The notes beneath the pieces were generated by a model. The model made no database searches, had not been told where the DNA came from, and saw only the letters and a program-made list of their open reading frames with translations. The position numbers were made by a program, and so were the translations under genes. A stretch of 64,000 nucleotides of DNA from assembly GCA_030005635.1 (NCBI GenBank), contig JARUHP010000014.1, forward strand, positions 38,805 to 102,804. Reading direction: 5' to 3'. Positions within the stretch are counted from its first letter, which is position 1. Every line of letters starts with the position of its first letter. Positions 35,662-46,853 of the stretch are shown piece after piece. This DNA is from Deltaproteobacteria bacterium IMCC39146. GTDB taxonomy: Bacteria; Desulfobacterota; Desulfuromonadia; Desulfuromonadales; BM103.

Positions 35662-37068
35662 TTATCCTTTTCCGTTGCCGTTTAATGCCGTTTTCTGTCT
35701 GGCGATTCGCAAAGCACCGATTATTTTTTCCATACGCATGCCCCTTGACCCTTTGACCAGAACCCGATCGCCCTCTTGCAATACTTCAAGCAGGTTCGCG
35801 GCGAGTTCATCATGACTTTTAGCAGTTAACACCTGCGCTACAGGTAAACCACCCTCAACCGCCCCTCTGGCAATTTCTTCAGCAAGAACGCCATAGGTGA
35901 AAAGCAAGTCAACCCGCTCCGCAGCAAGAGTGCCTATATGATAGTGCAACTCCGGGCCGGTGGGGCCCAATTCGAGCATGTCTGCCAAGACTGCTATACG
36001 GCGCCCCGCTGAGCTAAGGTCATGCAGAGCATCCAGCGCGGCATGCACCGAGAGAGGGTTGGCGTTATAGCTGTCATCAAGGACGACGATATCTTCGGGT
36101 AGAACGAAGAGCTCCATGCGCCCCGGGCAGGGTTTGAAGGCTTGCAGTCCACTGACAATCGGCTCCAAGCCAACCCCAATAACATAAGCAGCGGCAGCAG
36201 CAGCCAGGGCGTTACCAACGTTATGACGACCGGGCAGAGGCATGACAACCTTCTTCAACTCTTTCTCGATAACCAGGTCAAAGCTGACTGAGCCGTTATG
36301 GCCGGTAACATTTTCGGCCTTGACGTCAGCCCCACTCGCAGTGCCGAACAGAACCTTTCTCACACCGTTGGCAACTGGCAGCTGACGAACTTCCGGGTCG
36401 TCTGCGTTGATCAGGGCGATGCCGTCACTCGGCAGAGCAATAAAGAGTTCGCCTTTGGCCCGTGCAACGCCGGAGATGCCATCGAAGTTTTCCAGGTGGC
36501 CGGCGCCGACATTGGTAATCATGCCAATATTCGGCCGGGCTATTTCTGCCAAACGGGAGATCTCACCACGTTCACTCATGCCCATCTCGACAACGGCCCA
36601 ACGATGCTCAGGCTGCAAATCAAACAGGGTCAGAGGTACGCCGATCAGGTTATTGAAATTCCCGGCCGACTTCAGCCCGGGGCCTGTACTTTCCAGAATA
36701 GCTGCGAGCATCTCCTTGCAAGTTGTCTTCCCCGAAGTGCCGGTAATGCCGACAACCGGACCGGCAAATTGACGTCGCATGGCAGCAGCCAGATCGCCCA
36801 AGGCCTTGAGCGTGTTATTGACCTTGATCACCGGGACCAGCAGGCCCCCGATCATCTCTTCACTCAGACAAGCGGCAGCTCCATTCTGAATGGCTTGATT
36901 CATGTAATCATGGCCATCGAAGTTATCGCCACGGAGTGGGATAAAAAGCTCACCTGGCTGCAAACTGCGGCTGTCTGTTGAAAAGCCCTGCAGCTCTACC
37001 GACGCACCATTCTGCATCAAATGGCCTCCGGTGATTTCAGCAATGGTGCGCACGTCCATGCGGATCAT
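35662..37068 (-). CDS. murF: UDP-MurNAc-tripeptide--D-Ala-D-Ala ligase
   Basis: A 468-residue Mur ligase that adds the D-Ala-D-Ala dipeptide made by Ddl. It shows FSTDSRSLQPGELFIPLRGD, the P-loop VVGITGTSGKTTCKEMLAAI, the MGMSERGEISRLAEIARP stretch typical of MurF, and LDDSYNANPLSVHAALDAL. The start overlaps the murE stop by 4 nt (ATGA). Confidence 0.97.
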   Translation of the reverse strand: MIRMDVRTIAEITGGHLMQNGASVELQGFSTDSRSLQPGELFIPLRGDNFDGHDYMNQAIQNGAAACLSEEMIGGLLVPVIKVNNTLKALGDLAAAMRRQFAGPVVGITGTSGKTTCKEMLAAILESTGPGLKSAGNFNNLIGVPLTLFDLQPEHRWAVVEMGMSERGEISRLAEIARPNIGMITNVGAGHLENFDGISGVARAKGELFIALPSDGIALINADDPEVRQLPVANGVRKVLFGTASGADVKAENVTGHNGSVSFDLVIEKELKKVVMPLPGRHNVGNALAAAAAAYVIGVGLEPIVSGLQAFKPCPGRMELFVLPEDIVVLDDSYNANPLSVHAALDALHDLSSAGRRIAVLADMLELGPTGPELHYHIGTLAAERVDLLFTYGVLAEEIARGAVEGGLPVAQVLTAKSHDELAANLLEVLQEGDRVLVKGSRGMRMEKIIGALRIARQKTALNGNGKG

Positions 37069-38573
37069 TGGTGACCTCCCCCTTGCAGAGCCTTGCGTAG
37101 CTCTTCGCGATCATCAAAGTGAATACGACCGCTTTTGAGGATCTGGTAATCTTCGTGGCCCTTACCGGCGACCAGGAGCAGGTCTCCGGGCTGCAGGAGA
37201 TCTACAGCGAACTGAATGGCAGCACGACGGTCCTCTATGACAACGTAGCCCCTGCCCTCACCTTTGGCCGCTTCTTCGGTGCTCCACTCACGTTCATGAA
37301 CCTTGACCAGGCCATCCCGCACGTCGTCGAGAATCTGCGTAGGGTCTTCACTGCGGGGGTTGTCCGAAGTCGCGATCGCAATATTTGAGCCACGGGCTGC
37401 AACCTCAGCCATGATCGGACGCTTAGTGCGATCACGACCACCGCCACAACCAAAGATTGTCAGAATTCGTTTTGGGGCCAGTGCCTGCATCGCTTCTATG
37501 ACACGCCGCAATGCATCACCGGTATGGGCATAGTCAACCAGGATCACAGCACCTCGATCATTTTCTATCTGCTCCAGCCGTCCAGGGACACCCGTCGCTG
37601 CAGACAGGCCGGAGGCAATCACCTGCGGCGACAGACCAAGAGCGATTGCAGCACCGATAGCACAAAGCAGGTTCTCAGCGTTGAAATCACCGAGCAAAGG
37701 ACTGGCGACATCAACAACGCCCACAGGTGTTGACACTCGGGCGCGGACTCCCTGTAGCGAGATCTCTAGACTTTCCGGGTAAATATCAGCTTTGCTGTCT
37801 CGTCCGCAGGTCAGAGCGTCGGCAAGCATGGCTGCCAGCCGTTGACCATAGCTGTCGTCTATATTGATAACAGCCCGACCATTGTCACGGGGAAGCAACT
37901 CCTTGAAGAGATGGTATTTGCTCTTGAAGTAGCTCTCCATGTCGATGTGATAATCAAGATGTTCCGGTGTCAGGTTAGTGAAGACCCCAACATCAAAGCG
38001 CACTCCATCAGCACGACACTGTTCCAGAGCGTGCGAGGAGGTTTCCATCACCAGCGAACGGGCGCCGTTATTGCGGAAATCACGGACCTGCTTCATAAGA
38101 TCAAGAGCTTCCGGTGTTGTATGTGGGGCATTTCGCAAATCTGTTCCGTAACGGTAATTGATGGTACCGACTACGGCAGGAGACAAATCCGCCTGGGCGA
38201 GAATCTCTTCCAGCAGATAAGTGATGGTTGTTTTACCGTTGGTTCCGGTGATACCGACGACCTTCATATCTGCCGTCGGGTTGCCATAGAATTCGGCGGC
38301 AGCCAAAGCCATCGCTTGCCGGGCATTATCAACCAGCACCGTCGTGACACGTTCAGTGGTTTCAAAAAGTTCTTCACAGAAGACAACCCCGGCACCACCG
38401 GCAATCGCACTGGTGATAAAATCGTGGCCGTCGCTCACAACCCCGCGCAGGGCAAAGAAGGCATCTCCAGCACCGATCTGTCTCGAATCGTAGTGCATAC
38501 CTGTCACCTCAAGGTCCATGTCTCCATGCACCTTCTGGTAAGAACAGTTTTTCAGGATCTGCGCGAGTTTCAT
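37065..38573 (-). CDS. murE: UDP-MurNAc-L-Ala-D-Glu--meso-diaminopimelate ligase
   Basis: A 502-residue Mur ligase. It has YDSRQIGAGDAFFALRGVVS, P-loop VVGITGTNGKTTITYLLEEI, and the DNPRSEDP motif, which specifies meso-diaminopimelate rather than lysine. The cell wall should therefore be DAP-type. The start at ATG 38573 (MKLAQILKNCSYQ) is chosen from family alignment and a weak GGA 5 nt upstream; the frame is open 37 codons further upstream into the ftsI end. It follows ftsI by 22 nt. Confidence 0.97.
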   Translation of the reverse strand: MKLAQILKNCSYQKVHGDMDLEVTGMHYDSRQIGAGDAFFALRGVVSDGHDFITSAIAGGAGVVFCEELFETTERVTTVLVDNARQAMALAAAEFYGNPTADMKVVGITGTNGKTTITYLLEEILAQADLSPAVVGTINYRYGTDLRNAPHTTPEALDLMKQVRDFRNNGARSLVMETSSHALEQCRADGVRFDVGVFTNLTPEHLDYHIDMESYFKSKYHLFKELLPRDNGRAVINIDDSYGQRLAAMLADALTCGRDSKADIYPESLEISLQGVRARVSTPVGVVDVASPLLGDFNAENLLCAIGAAIALGLSPQVIASGLSAATGVPGRLEQIENDRGAVILVDYAHTGDALRRVIEAMQALAPKRILTIFGCGGGRDRTKRPIMAEVAARGSNIAIATSDNPRSEDPTQILDDVRDGLVKVHEREWSTEEAAKGEGRGYVVIEDRRAAIQFAVDLLQPGDLLLVAGKGHEDYQILKSGRIHFDDREELRKALQGGGHQ

Positions 38574-38595
38574 AATATCCGTCGTAAGCAAGCGT

Positions 38596-40578
38596 CTAAG
38601 TGGGTGGCGACAAGCGCACCCACACCGGGGCTCCGTAGGGTATCGCCACGCCGGGACCTGGCGATTGTTCAACAACTCGGCCACGCCCCCGGAAGCTGAC
38701 GTTAAGCTGTTTTTCTTCCATAACCTCGAGGACCTGGCGGTAACTCAAACCGTCAAAGTTTGGCATCTGTGGGCCACCGGAGAAATCCGAGCTGACAACG
38801 GTTTGCTCCAACTTCCGCCCTGGAGCCATTGCCTCAACAAAGATCTGATCCAATGACGGTAAGGTATCTTCGGCCGTTATGGTTTCACTTGGCTGAACCT
38901 TGAGGTATTGCATGGCCTGGGCTGCAATCCGGGAGAAAACGGGAGCTGCCGTCAGACCGCCATAAACAACCTTATAAGGTTCGTCAATGGAGACCAGCAT
39001 CACCAGCTTTGGGTCCTCCGCGGGCAGGAAGCCGATAAAGGAAGCCACCCTTTTATCAACTGAGTAGGTGCCGGTCACGGCGTCAACCTTTTGTGCGGTA
39101 CCGGTCTTCCCTGCAACCCGGAAACCCGGAACCCTGGCATGGGTTGCTGTGCCACCGTCCTCCGTAGTCATCTCCATCATCCGCGTGACCGTCTGTGCGA
39201 CATCACGAGAGATGACCTTACGCACAACGCGAGGCCGATTCTGCTGACTTATCTGCCCCTGGCTGTCGACAACACGGTCCACAACGTAGGGTTCCATCAG
39301 GTAGCCGCCGTTGGCGATCGAGGAAACAGCTGTTGCCAACTGGATCGGTGTAACGCTGACGCCCTGACCAAAGGAAATATTTGCCAGATCAGCTTCGAAC
39401 CACCTGTTTGGGGCCCGCAACAGCCCAACAGCCTCGCCCGGAAGGTCAATCCCCGTCTGCTGACCAAAGCCAAAATCCCTGAGATAACTATAGAAAGCCT
39501 CACGCTCGAGCATTTTGCCAATTTTCGCTGAACCGATATTCGAGCTGTACTTGATGATCTCGGCAGGCGTCAGCTTCTGAAACTTCTTGTGGTCATGGAT
39601 ATTTCTACCGCCGACACGGTACTTGCCATTTTCACAATCTATCTTCTGACTTGTGCTAACAACGGCCTCGTTGAGAGCGGCTGCCATGAGAAACACTTTA
39701 AAGGTCGAACCAGGCTCGTAGCTGTCACAAACGGAACGATTTCGCCACTGGGAAGGCTTGTGGCGGAAGAATGAGTTGGGGTTATACTCCGGGTAACTGG
39801 CCATCGCCAGGATCTTGCCCGTTGCCGGCTCCATCATCACAACGGTTCCAGCCTTGGCACTTGTCTTATGCAGACCGTCGGCCAGCTCCCGCTCAGCGAT
39901 ATACTGCAGGTTCTTATCAACCGTCAGGTAGAGATCGTTACCTCTTTTGGCGCCTTGCACTTGCGGCAGGCCTGAACCCAGTCCGCGCCCCAGAGCGTCG
40001 CGCTCCATCACCAGGTAACCGCCCCGACCAAGTATTTGCTTGTCATACTTCAGCTCCAGCCCCTCCAGTCCTTTCGGGTCGAGCCCGGTAAAACCGAGAA
40101 GATGAGCAGCGATATTCGAGTTGGGGTAGAAACGGCGAGGTTCCTTGATCATGCCCACGCCCTTGAGATTTAATGACTTGATTTTTTCACTCTGGTTGGG
40201 AGTCACCTGACGCTTCAACCAGACAAAACTACGCTTACCCTTTAGCTTGGCCTTAACCGTCGACTTGGGAAGCCCAAGAGCTTTTGCAAGCTGTTTTGTT
40301 GCGACAGCACGGTCTTCCAGCTTGCGCGGCTCGACATAGATAGAGTCGACGTCAACGCTGACGGCCAACTCTTCACCTTGACTGTCAAAGATCGTCCCGC
40401 GTTGCGGCGTCAGGGGAATCGTTTTCTGATGCTGGCGGTCGGCACGCTCATGCCACTGTTCTTCCTGAAGGACCTGGAGATCAAAGGCACGCATCGTCAC
40501 CAGGGCAAAACCGAGGGTGAAGATCACCCCGATCAGCCGGATACGAATACGTACGCCTTTCTCCAGTTCTTTCATCAA
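38596..40578 (-). CDS. ftsI: Septal peptidoglycan transpeptidase FtsI (PBP3) with a PASTA domain
   Basis: A 660-residue class B penicillin-binding protein that crosslinks septal peptidoglycan with FtsW. It has one N-terminal membrane helix, then the pedestal domain (PQRGTIFDSQGEELAVSVDV). The transpeptidase domain carries SxxK in YEPGSTFKVFLMAAAL, SSN in KYSSNIGSAKIG and KTGTAQK. The last 60 residues form a single PASTA domain (MPNFDGLSYRQVLEVMEE ... VWVRLSPPT), absent from E. coli FtsI but common in Deltaproteobacteria and Gram-positives. Its start overlaps the ftsL stop. Confidence 0.96.
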   Translation of the reverse strand: MMKELEKGVRIRIRLIGVIFTLGFALVTMRAFDLQVLQEEQWHERADRQHQKTIPLTPQRGTIFDSQGEELAVSVDVDSIYVEPRKLEDRAVATKQLAKALGLPKSTVKAKLKGKRSFVWLKRQVTPNQSEKIKSLNLKGVGMIKEPRRFYPNSNIAAHLLGFTGLDPKGLEGLELKYDKQILGRGGYLVMERDALGRGLGSGLPQVQGAKRGNDLYLTVDKNLQYIAERELADGLHKTSAKAGTVVMMEPATGKILAMASYPEYNPNSFFRHKPSQWRNRSVCDSYEPGSTFKVFLMAAALNEAVVSTSQKIDCENGKYRVGGRNIHDHKKFQKLTPAEIIKYSSNIGSAKIGKMLEREAFYSYLRDFGFGQQTGIDLPGEAVGLLRAPNRWFEADLANISFGQGVSVTPIQLATAVSSIANGGYLMEPYVVDRVVDSQGQISQQNRPRVVRKVISRDVAQTVTRMMEMTTEDGGTATHARVPGFRVAGKTGTAQKVDAVTGTYSVDKRVASFIGFLPAEDPKLVMLVSIDEPYKVVYGGLTAAPVFSRIAAQAMQYLKVQPSETITAEDTLPSLDQIFVEAMAPGRKLEQTVVSSDFSGGPQMPNFDGLSYRQVLEVMEEKQLNVSFRGRGRVVEQSPGPGVAIPYGAPVWVRLSPPT

Positions 40579-40892
40579 TCCACCGTTATCACCTGCTCGG
40601 AAGAAGGCAGGCGCAAGTTCAGTTCTTTTCGTGCCACCCTCTCAATCCGTTGGGGATCTCTCAGGCTTGCGGCTTCCAGGGAGAGGTTGCTCGCTTCCTG
40701 GTGCAGGCCGCGTAACTTGCTCTCCAGTTGCGACATCTCATATTCCAGGCTGGTCACCTGCACACGGGACCAAACGAAGAACAACGAGACCATCAGTAAA
40801 AGAGAAATAAAGGCGAGCACCGGAGCCAGGCTCGGTCGACGCAGAGCAAATCCATTAATCTTCGGTAAGGCTCTAGCTATTGCATCAGGCAT
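40575..40892 (-). CDS. ftsL: Cell division protein FtsL
   Basis: A 105-residue bitopic protein: a short cytoplasmic part, one helix (APVLAFISLLLMVSLFFVW) and a periplasmic leucine-zipper-like coiled coil (LEYEMSQLESKLRGLHQEAS). This is the FtsL architecture; sequence conservation in this family is low, so the call leans on position between rsmH and ftsI. The ATG at 40892 has AAAGGGG 6-7 nt upstream and lies right at the rsmH stop. Confidence 0.85.
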   Translation of the reverse strand: MPDAIARALPKINGFALRRPSLAPVLAFISLLLMVSLFFVWSRVQVTSLEYEMSQLESKLRGLHQEASNLSLEAASLRDPQRIERVARKELNLRLPSSEQVITVD

Positions 40893-40893
40893 A

Positions 40894-41859
40894 TCATTCC
40901 CCTTTCGCCGGGAGTTTTTCCATGGCCCGCAAGACTGCACTGCGCGCTCGCGGGTTGTTTTCTGTTTCTGACTCTGTGGCACGCACGGCTTTACGGGTTA
41001 GCACGCGAACCGAGGGTTGTTCTCCACAAGCACAAACAGCGAGACGCGGCGGGCAGATACACCCGGTAGCCAGAGCGCGAAAGGCTTGTTTGACCATGCG
41101 ATCTTCCAAAGAATGGAAACTGATTACGACCAAGCGACCGCCGGTCTTCAAACGCAACCAGGCTGTATCCAGAGCGATACGTAAGCTATCAAGCTCGCCA
41201 TTCACATGGATACGCAACGCCTGAAAAACCCGGGTCGCCGGATGAATCCGCTGCGGCCCCCTGCCTGCCGGCACGACCCGACTGATCATGTCCGCCAACT
41301 GCAAGGTTGTTACGAAAGGAACCTTCTCACGATCAGTGACAATGGCCCGGGCGATTTTCCCGGCCCAGCGCTCCTCACCATAGTCACGAAAGATCTGCTT
41401 CAATTCATCTACCTCAGCTTCTGCAACCACTGTTGCTGCAGAGACACCCTCTTTCGGGTTCATACGCATATCAAGCGGCCCGTCCTCACGGAAAGAGAAT
41501 CCGCGCTCCGGGCTGTCGATCTGGTGGGAAGAAACGCCCAGGTCCAGCAGGATTCCATCAACAGCAGCAATCTCCAACTGGTCGAGATGCGTACACATGT
41601 CTGAGAAATTCCCCTGTCGTAATACAACGCGTTCGCCAAAAGAAGCCAAGTTGCTTTGCGCTGCAGCAAGAGCTTCCGCATCTCGGTCCAGGCCAATCAA
41701 CAGGCCATCGGGAGCACTCGCTTCAAGAATCAACCGGGCATGGCCTGCACCACCGAGAGTGCCATCCAGGTAAACACCGCCGCTATGTGGATCGAGGTAT
41801 TGCAGCACCTCCGATGCCATCACCGACACATGTCTGAAGTCACGTTCGCTCAAAAGCAA
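40894..41859 (-). CDS. rsmH: 16S rRNA (cytosine-1402-N4)-methyltransferase
   Basis: A 321-residue SAM-dependent enzyme that methylates N4 of C1402 in the ribosomal P site. It has FRHVSVMASEVLQYLDP at the N-terminus, the SAM-binding YLDGTLGGAGHARLILE, ILLDLGVSSHQID and the FSFREDGPLDMRMNP stretch. The HPATRVFQALRIHVNGEL region and LVVISFHSLEDRMVKQAFR are also present. The start is one of two TTG codons (41859 or 41853) after AAGGG; the second has better spacing. It is 6 nt from mraZ. Confidence 0.96.
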   Translation of the reverse strand: MLLSERDFRHVSVMASEVLQYLDPHSGGVYLDGTLGGAGHARLILEASAPDGLLIGLDRDAEALAAAQSNLASFGERVVLRQGNFSDMCTHLDQLEIAAVDGILLDLGVSSHQIDSPERGFSFREDGPLDMRMNPKEGVSAATVVAEAEVDELKQIFRDYGEERWAGKIARAIVTDREKVPFVTTLQLADMISRVVPAGRGPQRIHPATRVFQALRIHVNGELDSLRIALDTAWLRLKTGGRLVVISFHSLEDRMVKQAFRALATGCICPPRLAVCACGEQPSVRVLTRKAVRATESETENNPRARSAVLRAMEKLPAKGE

Positions 41860-41865
41860 AAACCC

Positions 41866-42336
41866 TTACAGTTCGTCCAGGCTATCGACAAAACTCTGGT
41901 CGACTGACAATGCTGCGCTGTCTGCAGCAAGAACTTTGTCGTAAGTCTCCAGGTCCCAAATTTCCAAACGGTCTTTTTTGTGAATGACAACGATGTCCTT
42001 GCCACTAGGGCCGTCACCGTCGAGTGATGCCCAGGAACGGAAGCGGCGAGGGAGGGACAATCGTCCAAGAGAGTCAAAATTGATTTTTTCGTGGTATTCG
42101 TAGATACGCTTGAATGCAGACTTACTGTTTGCGGATGTCAAGGCGAGTTTCTCTTGAAACTTCTGATGTGTCTCAGGCGGGAACACCCAAAGGCCCGAAT
42201 ATTTATTTGTTGTCATACGAACCACAATGAGTTCGCTCGCACCGAATTCTTCGGATAAAGACTCGCGGACGCTCTTGGGAACAGAGGCCCTCCCCTTAGG
42301 GTCGATCTTCATTTCATATTCTTTGCGATATTCCAA
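41866..42336 (-). CDS. mraZ: Transcriptional regulator MraZ
   Basis: A 156-residue AbrB-like DNA-binding protein with the two MraZ half-domains: KIDPKGRASVPKSVRESLSE near the N-terminus and EKINFDSLGRLSLPRRFRSW in the second half. In E. coli MraZ represses the dcw promoter by binding tandem TGGG boxes. The start is TTG at 42336, because family members begin a few residues before the KGR motif. The mraZ promoter here carries two exact TGGGTG boxes 10 bp apart. Confidence 0.93.
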   Translation of the reverse strand: MEYRKEYEMKIDPKGRASVPKSVRESLSEEFGASELIVVRMTTNKYSGLWVFPPETHQKFQEKLALTSANSKSAFKRIYEYHEKINFDSLGRLSLPRRFRSWASLDGDGPSGKDIVVIHKKDRLEIWDLETYDKVLAADSAALSVDQSFVDSLDEL

Positions 42337-42355
42337 ACCAGCCCACCCTGAATAA

Positions 42356-42391
42356 CATCAATTTACACCCAAAAACACCCACATACACATT
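42356..42391 (-). promoter_or_regulatory. MraZ box: 10-bp-phased TGGGTG repeats
   Basis: Plus-strand CACCCA (TGGGTG on the minus strand) occurs at 42366-42371 and 42376-42381, exactly 10 bp apart. Degenerate copies stand in the same phase at 42356 (CATCAA) and 42386 (CACATT). E. coli MraZ binds TGGG repeats at 10-bp spacing. The array begins at the likely transcription start and lies 30-55 nt before the mraZ start codon, so autoregulation is expected. Confidence 0.7.
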
Positions 42392-42418
42392 TCTAACCGC
42401 TAACAAGGGGATAGTCAA
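42390..42418 (-). promoter_or_regulatory. dcw cluster promoter (mraZ)
   Basis: On the minus strand TTGACT (42418-42413), a 17-nt spacer and TAGAAA (42395-42390) form a plausible sigma-70 promoter. Transcription would begin near 42382, at the MraZ box. The remainder of the gap to 42719 is AT-rich with no other recognisable feature. Confidence 0.5.
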
Positions 42419-42719
42419 GGGGAAATTTCTTTTTATATAAGGGGTTAGCTCGTTTTTAAGAGTGTTTGGTCGAAGCAAAAAATGTGTTTTTCGCAAGGGA
42501 AAGAAAAACTCGTAATTAAACACAACAAGTAAACACAATGCTTACAAAGAGATATAGCAAAAACCTAAAGAAGAACCTTAAGGAGAGTAGGGCGTTTACA
42601 TACAGAACAGCAGCACCGAGATGATAACACCCATTACCACTACGCGATCAGGGAGATGATCTTTCGATGAAATGAATGATGGGAAAATTTCTAGGAAGGA
42701 AGCAGGAAGACGCCAATAC

Positions 42720-43979
42720 CTATTGCGCAGTTTTTGTCCCCGGAACAAGCATTTCGATTTGTTCAACACGTCGATCTTCAACCTCGCGCACGGTAAAACG
42801 GACCCCGGCCACTTCACAGACAGCACCAATCTCTGGGATACTGCCCAAAGTATTCAGCAGAAAACCGGCAAGTGTATTGACATGCTCTTCGGAGAGACTC
42901 AAGTCGAAGCGTTTGTTGATATAACGAATTGCAGCGCTACCGTCAACAAGGTAGCGGTTTTCACCAAGTGTCTTTACGAGGATGTCCTCCTCATCGTACT
43001 CATCGTGAATCTCGCCGACAATCTCTTCAACGATGTCTTCGAGGGTACAAATCCCCTCGACCCCGCCATATTCATCGACAACCATGGCAAGATGCAGATG
43101 CTTACGACGAAAGGCCTGCATCAGCGCCTCAATCGGCTTGGCCTCAGGAACGAAAAACGGCGGACGCGCCAAATCTCGCAGAGAGAACTGATCCGGTTTG
43201 TCGAGATAACTCAAAACATCTTTCGAATGAATAACTCCGACCACATTATCCAGATTACCATCATAGACCGGGAACCGGGAATGTCGAGCCTGAGCGGTCA
43301 ACTGCACAACGTCCTGAAAAGCAGCATCGACAGAAATGCCGATGACCTCTGTGCGCGGCACCATGACATCACGGACACGACTTTGCGAAAGGTCAAAAAT
43401 GCCATGCAGCATGCGTCGCTGGTCTTCAGCGACAACCCCTTCATCTTCACCGAACCCGATAATTGACCGGATTTCATCTTCGGAGATCAAAGGTGCCTGG
43501 ATGTCTCCCCTGAGGAAGTGAGTCAAAATGCGCGCGACACCACTGACCACAGCAGTCACCGGACGTAGCATCCACATGAAGAAACGAATCGGGTGCAACA
43601 CGCGGAAAGAGAGCTTTTCCGGGTAAGTTGCGGCGTAAGTCTTGGGACAGACTTCCGAGAAAATCAGCAGTAGAGGGGTTAGAATCAGGATGGTCATTAA
43701 TTCACCGCCCTGTCCGAATAGATCGAGAAAAAGAGCGGTTGCGAAAACCGAGATCATGATGTTGACCAGGTTGTTGCCGACCAGGATAGCACTCAGCAAA
43801 TCATCCGGCTTGGAAAGTAGCCTTTCCAGGCGCTTTGCGCCCGGACGCTCCTTATCCGCCAGGTACTTGACCCGCAAGCGGTCCATCGACATCAGCGCTG
43901 TTTCGGAACTGGAGAAAAAGGCCGAAAATATAAAGAGGACAAAGAGTCCCAGAACATGCAACCATTGATCTGTGGTCAT
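42720..43979 (-). CDS. CNNM/CorC-HlyC family protein (DUF21 and CBS domains)
   Basis: A 419-residue membrane protein. The DUF21/CNNM transmembrane domain covers roughly the first 180 residues (FSAFFSSSETALMSMDRLRV, NNLVNIMISVFATALFL). A CBS-domain pair follows (VRDVMVPRTEVIGIS, then RKHLHLAMVVDEYGGVEGIC), and a C-terminal CorC/HlyC domain of about 80 residues. Such proteins are Mg2+/Co2+ export or sensing proteins, often annotated hemolysin-like without evidence for hemolysis. It is divergent from ligA and separated from mraZ by 380 bp. Confidence 0.9.
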   Translation of the reverse strand: MTTDQWLHVLGLFVLFIFSAFFSSSETALMSMDRLRVKYLADKERPGAKRLERLLSKPDDLLSAILVGNNLVNIMISVFATALFLDLFGQGGELMTILILTPLLLIFSEVCPKTYAATYPEKLSFRVLHPIRFFMWMLRPVTAVVSGVARILTHFLRGDIQAPLISEDEIRSIIGFGEDEGVVAEDQRRMLHGIFDLSQSRVRDVMVPRTEVIGISVDAAFQDVVQLTAQARHSRFPVYDGNLDNVVGVIHSKDVLSYLDKPDQFSLRDLARPPFFVPEAKPIEALMQAFRRKHLHLAMVVDEYGGVEGICTLEDIVEEIVGEIHDEYDEEDILVKTLGENRYLVDGSAAIRYINKRFDLSLSEEHVNTLAGFLLNTLGSIPEIGAVCEVAGVRFTVREVEDRRVEQIEMLVPGTKTAQ

Positions 43980-44181
43980 CGGCTTAAATCACCTGTTGTT
44001 TCGTTAGGATACGTCTAAAAAGGATATTAACTGACTCGTGGGAGAAACACAATCGGCTAAACTTTTATTGGCATAAACCCTTGGTCATTGAATGCAAAGC
44101 GAAAAGACTTAAAACATCAAAAACCCTTCTCCCGCAGAAAGAAAAAATCTGCTATATTAACTCCTTAAGCAGAGATTTTAG

Positions 44182-46511
<2,330 letters not shown>

Positions 46512-46668
46512 GAACATATCAGACACCCTTGATGAGTGGCTGCACGAGGTTCGAATCAAGGGAGAAGGTAAACATTTCCCAGAGATTTAATTGTCAGGAT
46601 TGAACCTTTTTCAAGATTCTAAGAGTTTTCCCTCTGCGTAAAATATTTTTTTTGGATTTATAGAACCC

Positions 46669-46762
46669 AAAAAAATGCCCCGGTTCCTGGAGGGGAAGGC
46701 CGGGGCTAAATCTCTGTACAACCAGTTTGGAAGGGTTGCAACAGAGTGTCATATATTTTGAT
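46669..46762 (-). ncRNA. Candidate small RNA (about 93 nt) with a CCUCC terminator loop
   Basis: A promoter-like TTGACT-N17-TAAATT at 46797-46769 would start a minus-strand RNA near 46762. The RNA has a first hairpin (46746-46712): CTCTGT/ACAGAG plus GCAACC/GGTTGT with one bulge and a 10-nt loop CTTCCAAACT. It ends in a terminator hairpin with a run of seven T. The terminator stem can extend (TTCC/GGAA) so that the loop is exactly CCTCCA. Loops with CUUCC and CCUCC resemble anti-Shine-Dalgarno sRNAs known in other bacteria. No open frame of note. Prediction only. Confidence 0.45.
46677..46706 (-). terminator. Intrinsic terminator of the candidate small RNA
   Basis: GCCCCGG and CCGGGGC form a 7-bp stem. 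On the minus strand it is followed by ATTTTTTTG, a strong U-tract. On the plus strand the following bases (TAAATC) are not T-rich, so the minus strand is the natural direction. It may still serve as a stop for ligA-acyP readthrough. Confidence 0.75.
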
Positions 46763-46768
46763 GTGGGA

Positions 46769-46797
46769 AATTTACTACAAATAGTGGATTAAGTCAA
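46769..46797 (-). promoter_or_regulatory. Promoter of the candidate small RNA
   Basis: On the minus strand TTGACT (46797-46792), a 17-nt spacer and TAAATT (46774-46769). It lies just after the terminator at 46820-46853, so it is insulated from upstream transcription. Confidence 0.45.
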
Positions 46798-46819
46798 GTT
46801 CATAGTTGGCAAAAAAAGA

Positions 46820-46853
46820 GCCCCACAGCTCTGGAGGTAGTGAGCTGTGGGGC
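46820..46853 (-). terminator. Strong intrinsic terminator with anti-SD loop
   Basis: GCCCCACAGCTC and GAGCTGTGGGGC make a perfect 12-bp stem, followed on the minus strand by TCTTTTTTT. The 10-nt loop reads ACTACCTCCA and exposes CCUCC. It would end transcription of the rod-shaped RNA and of rsmI-response regulator readthrough. Confidence 0.85.

Noticed and set aside
42720..43979. Calling the CNNM/CorC protein a hemolysin
   Set aside because: The family label hemolysin is historical. Domains are DUF21, CBS pair and CorC/HlyC, which point to metal-ion transport or sensing.
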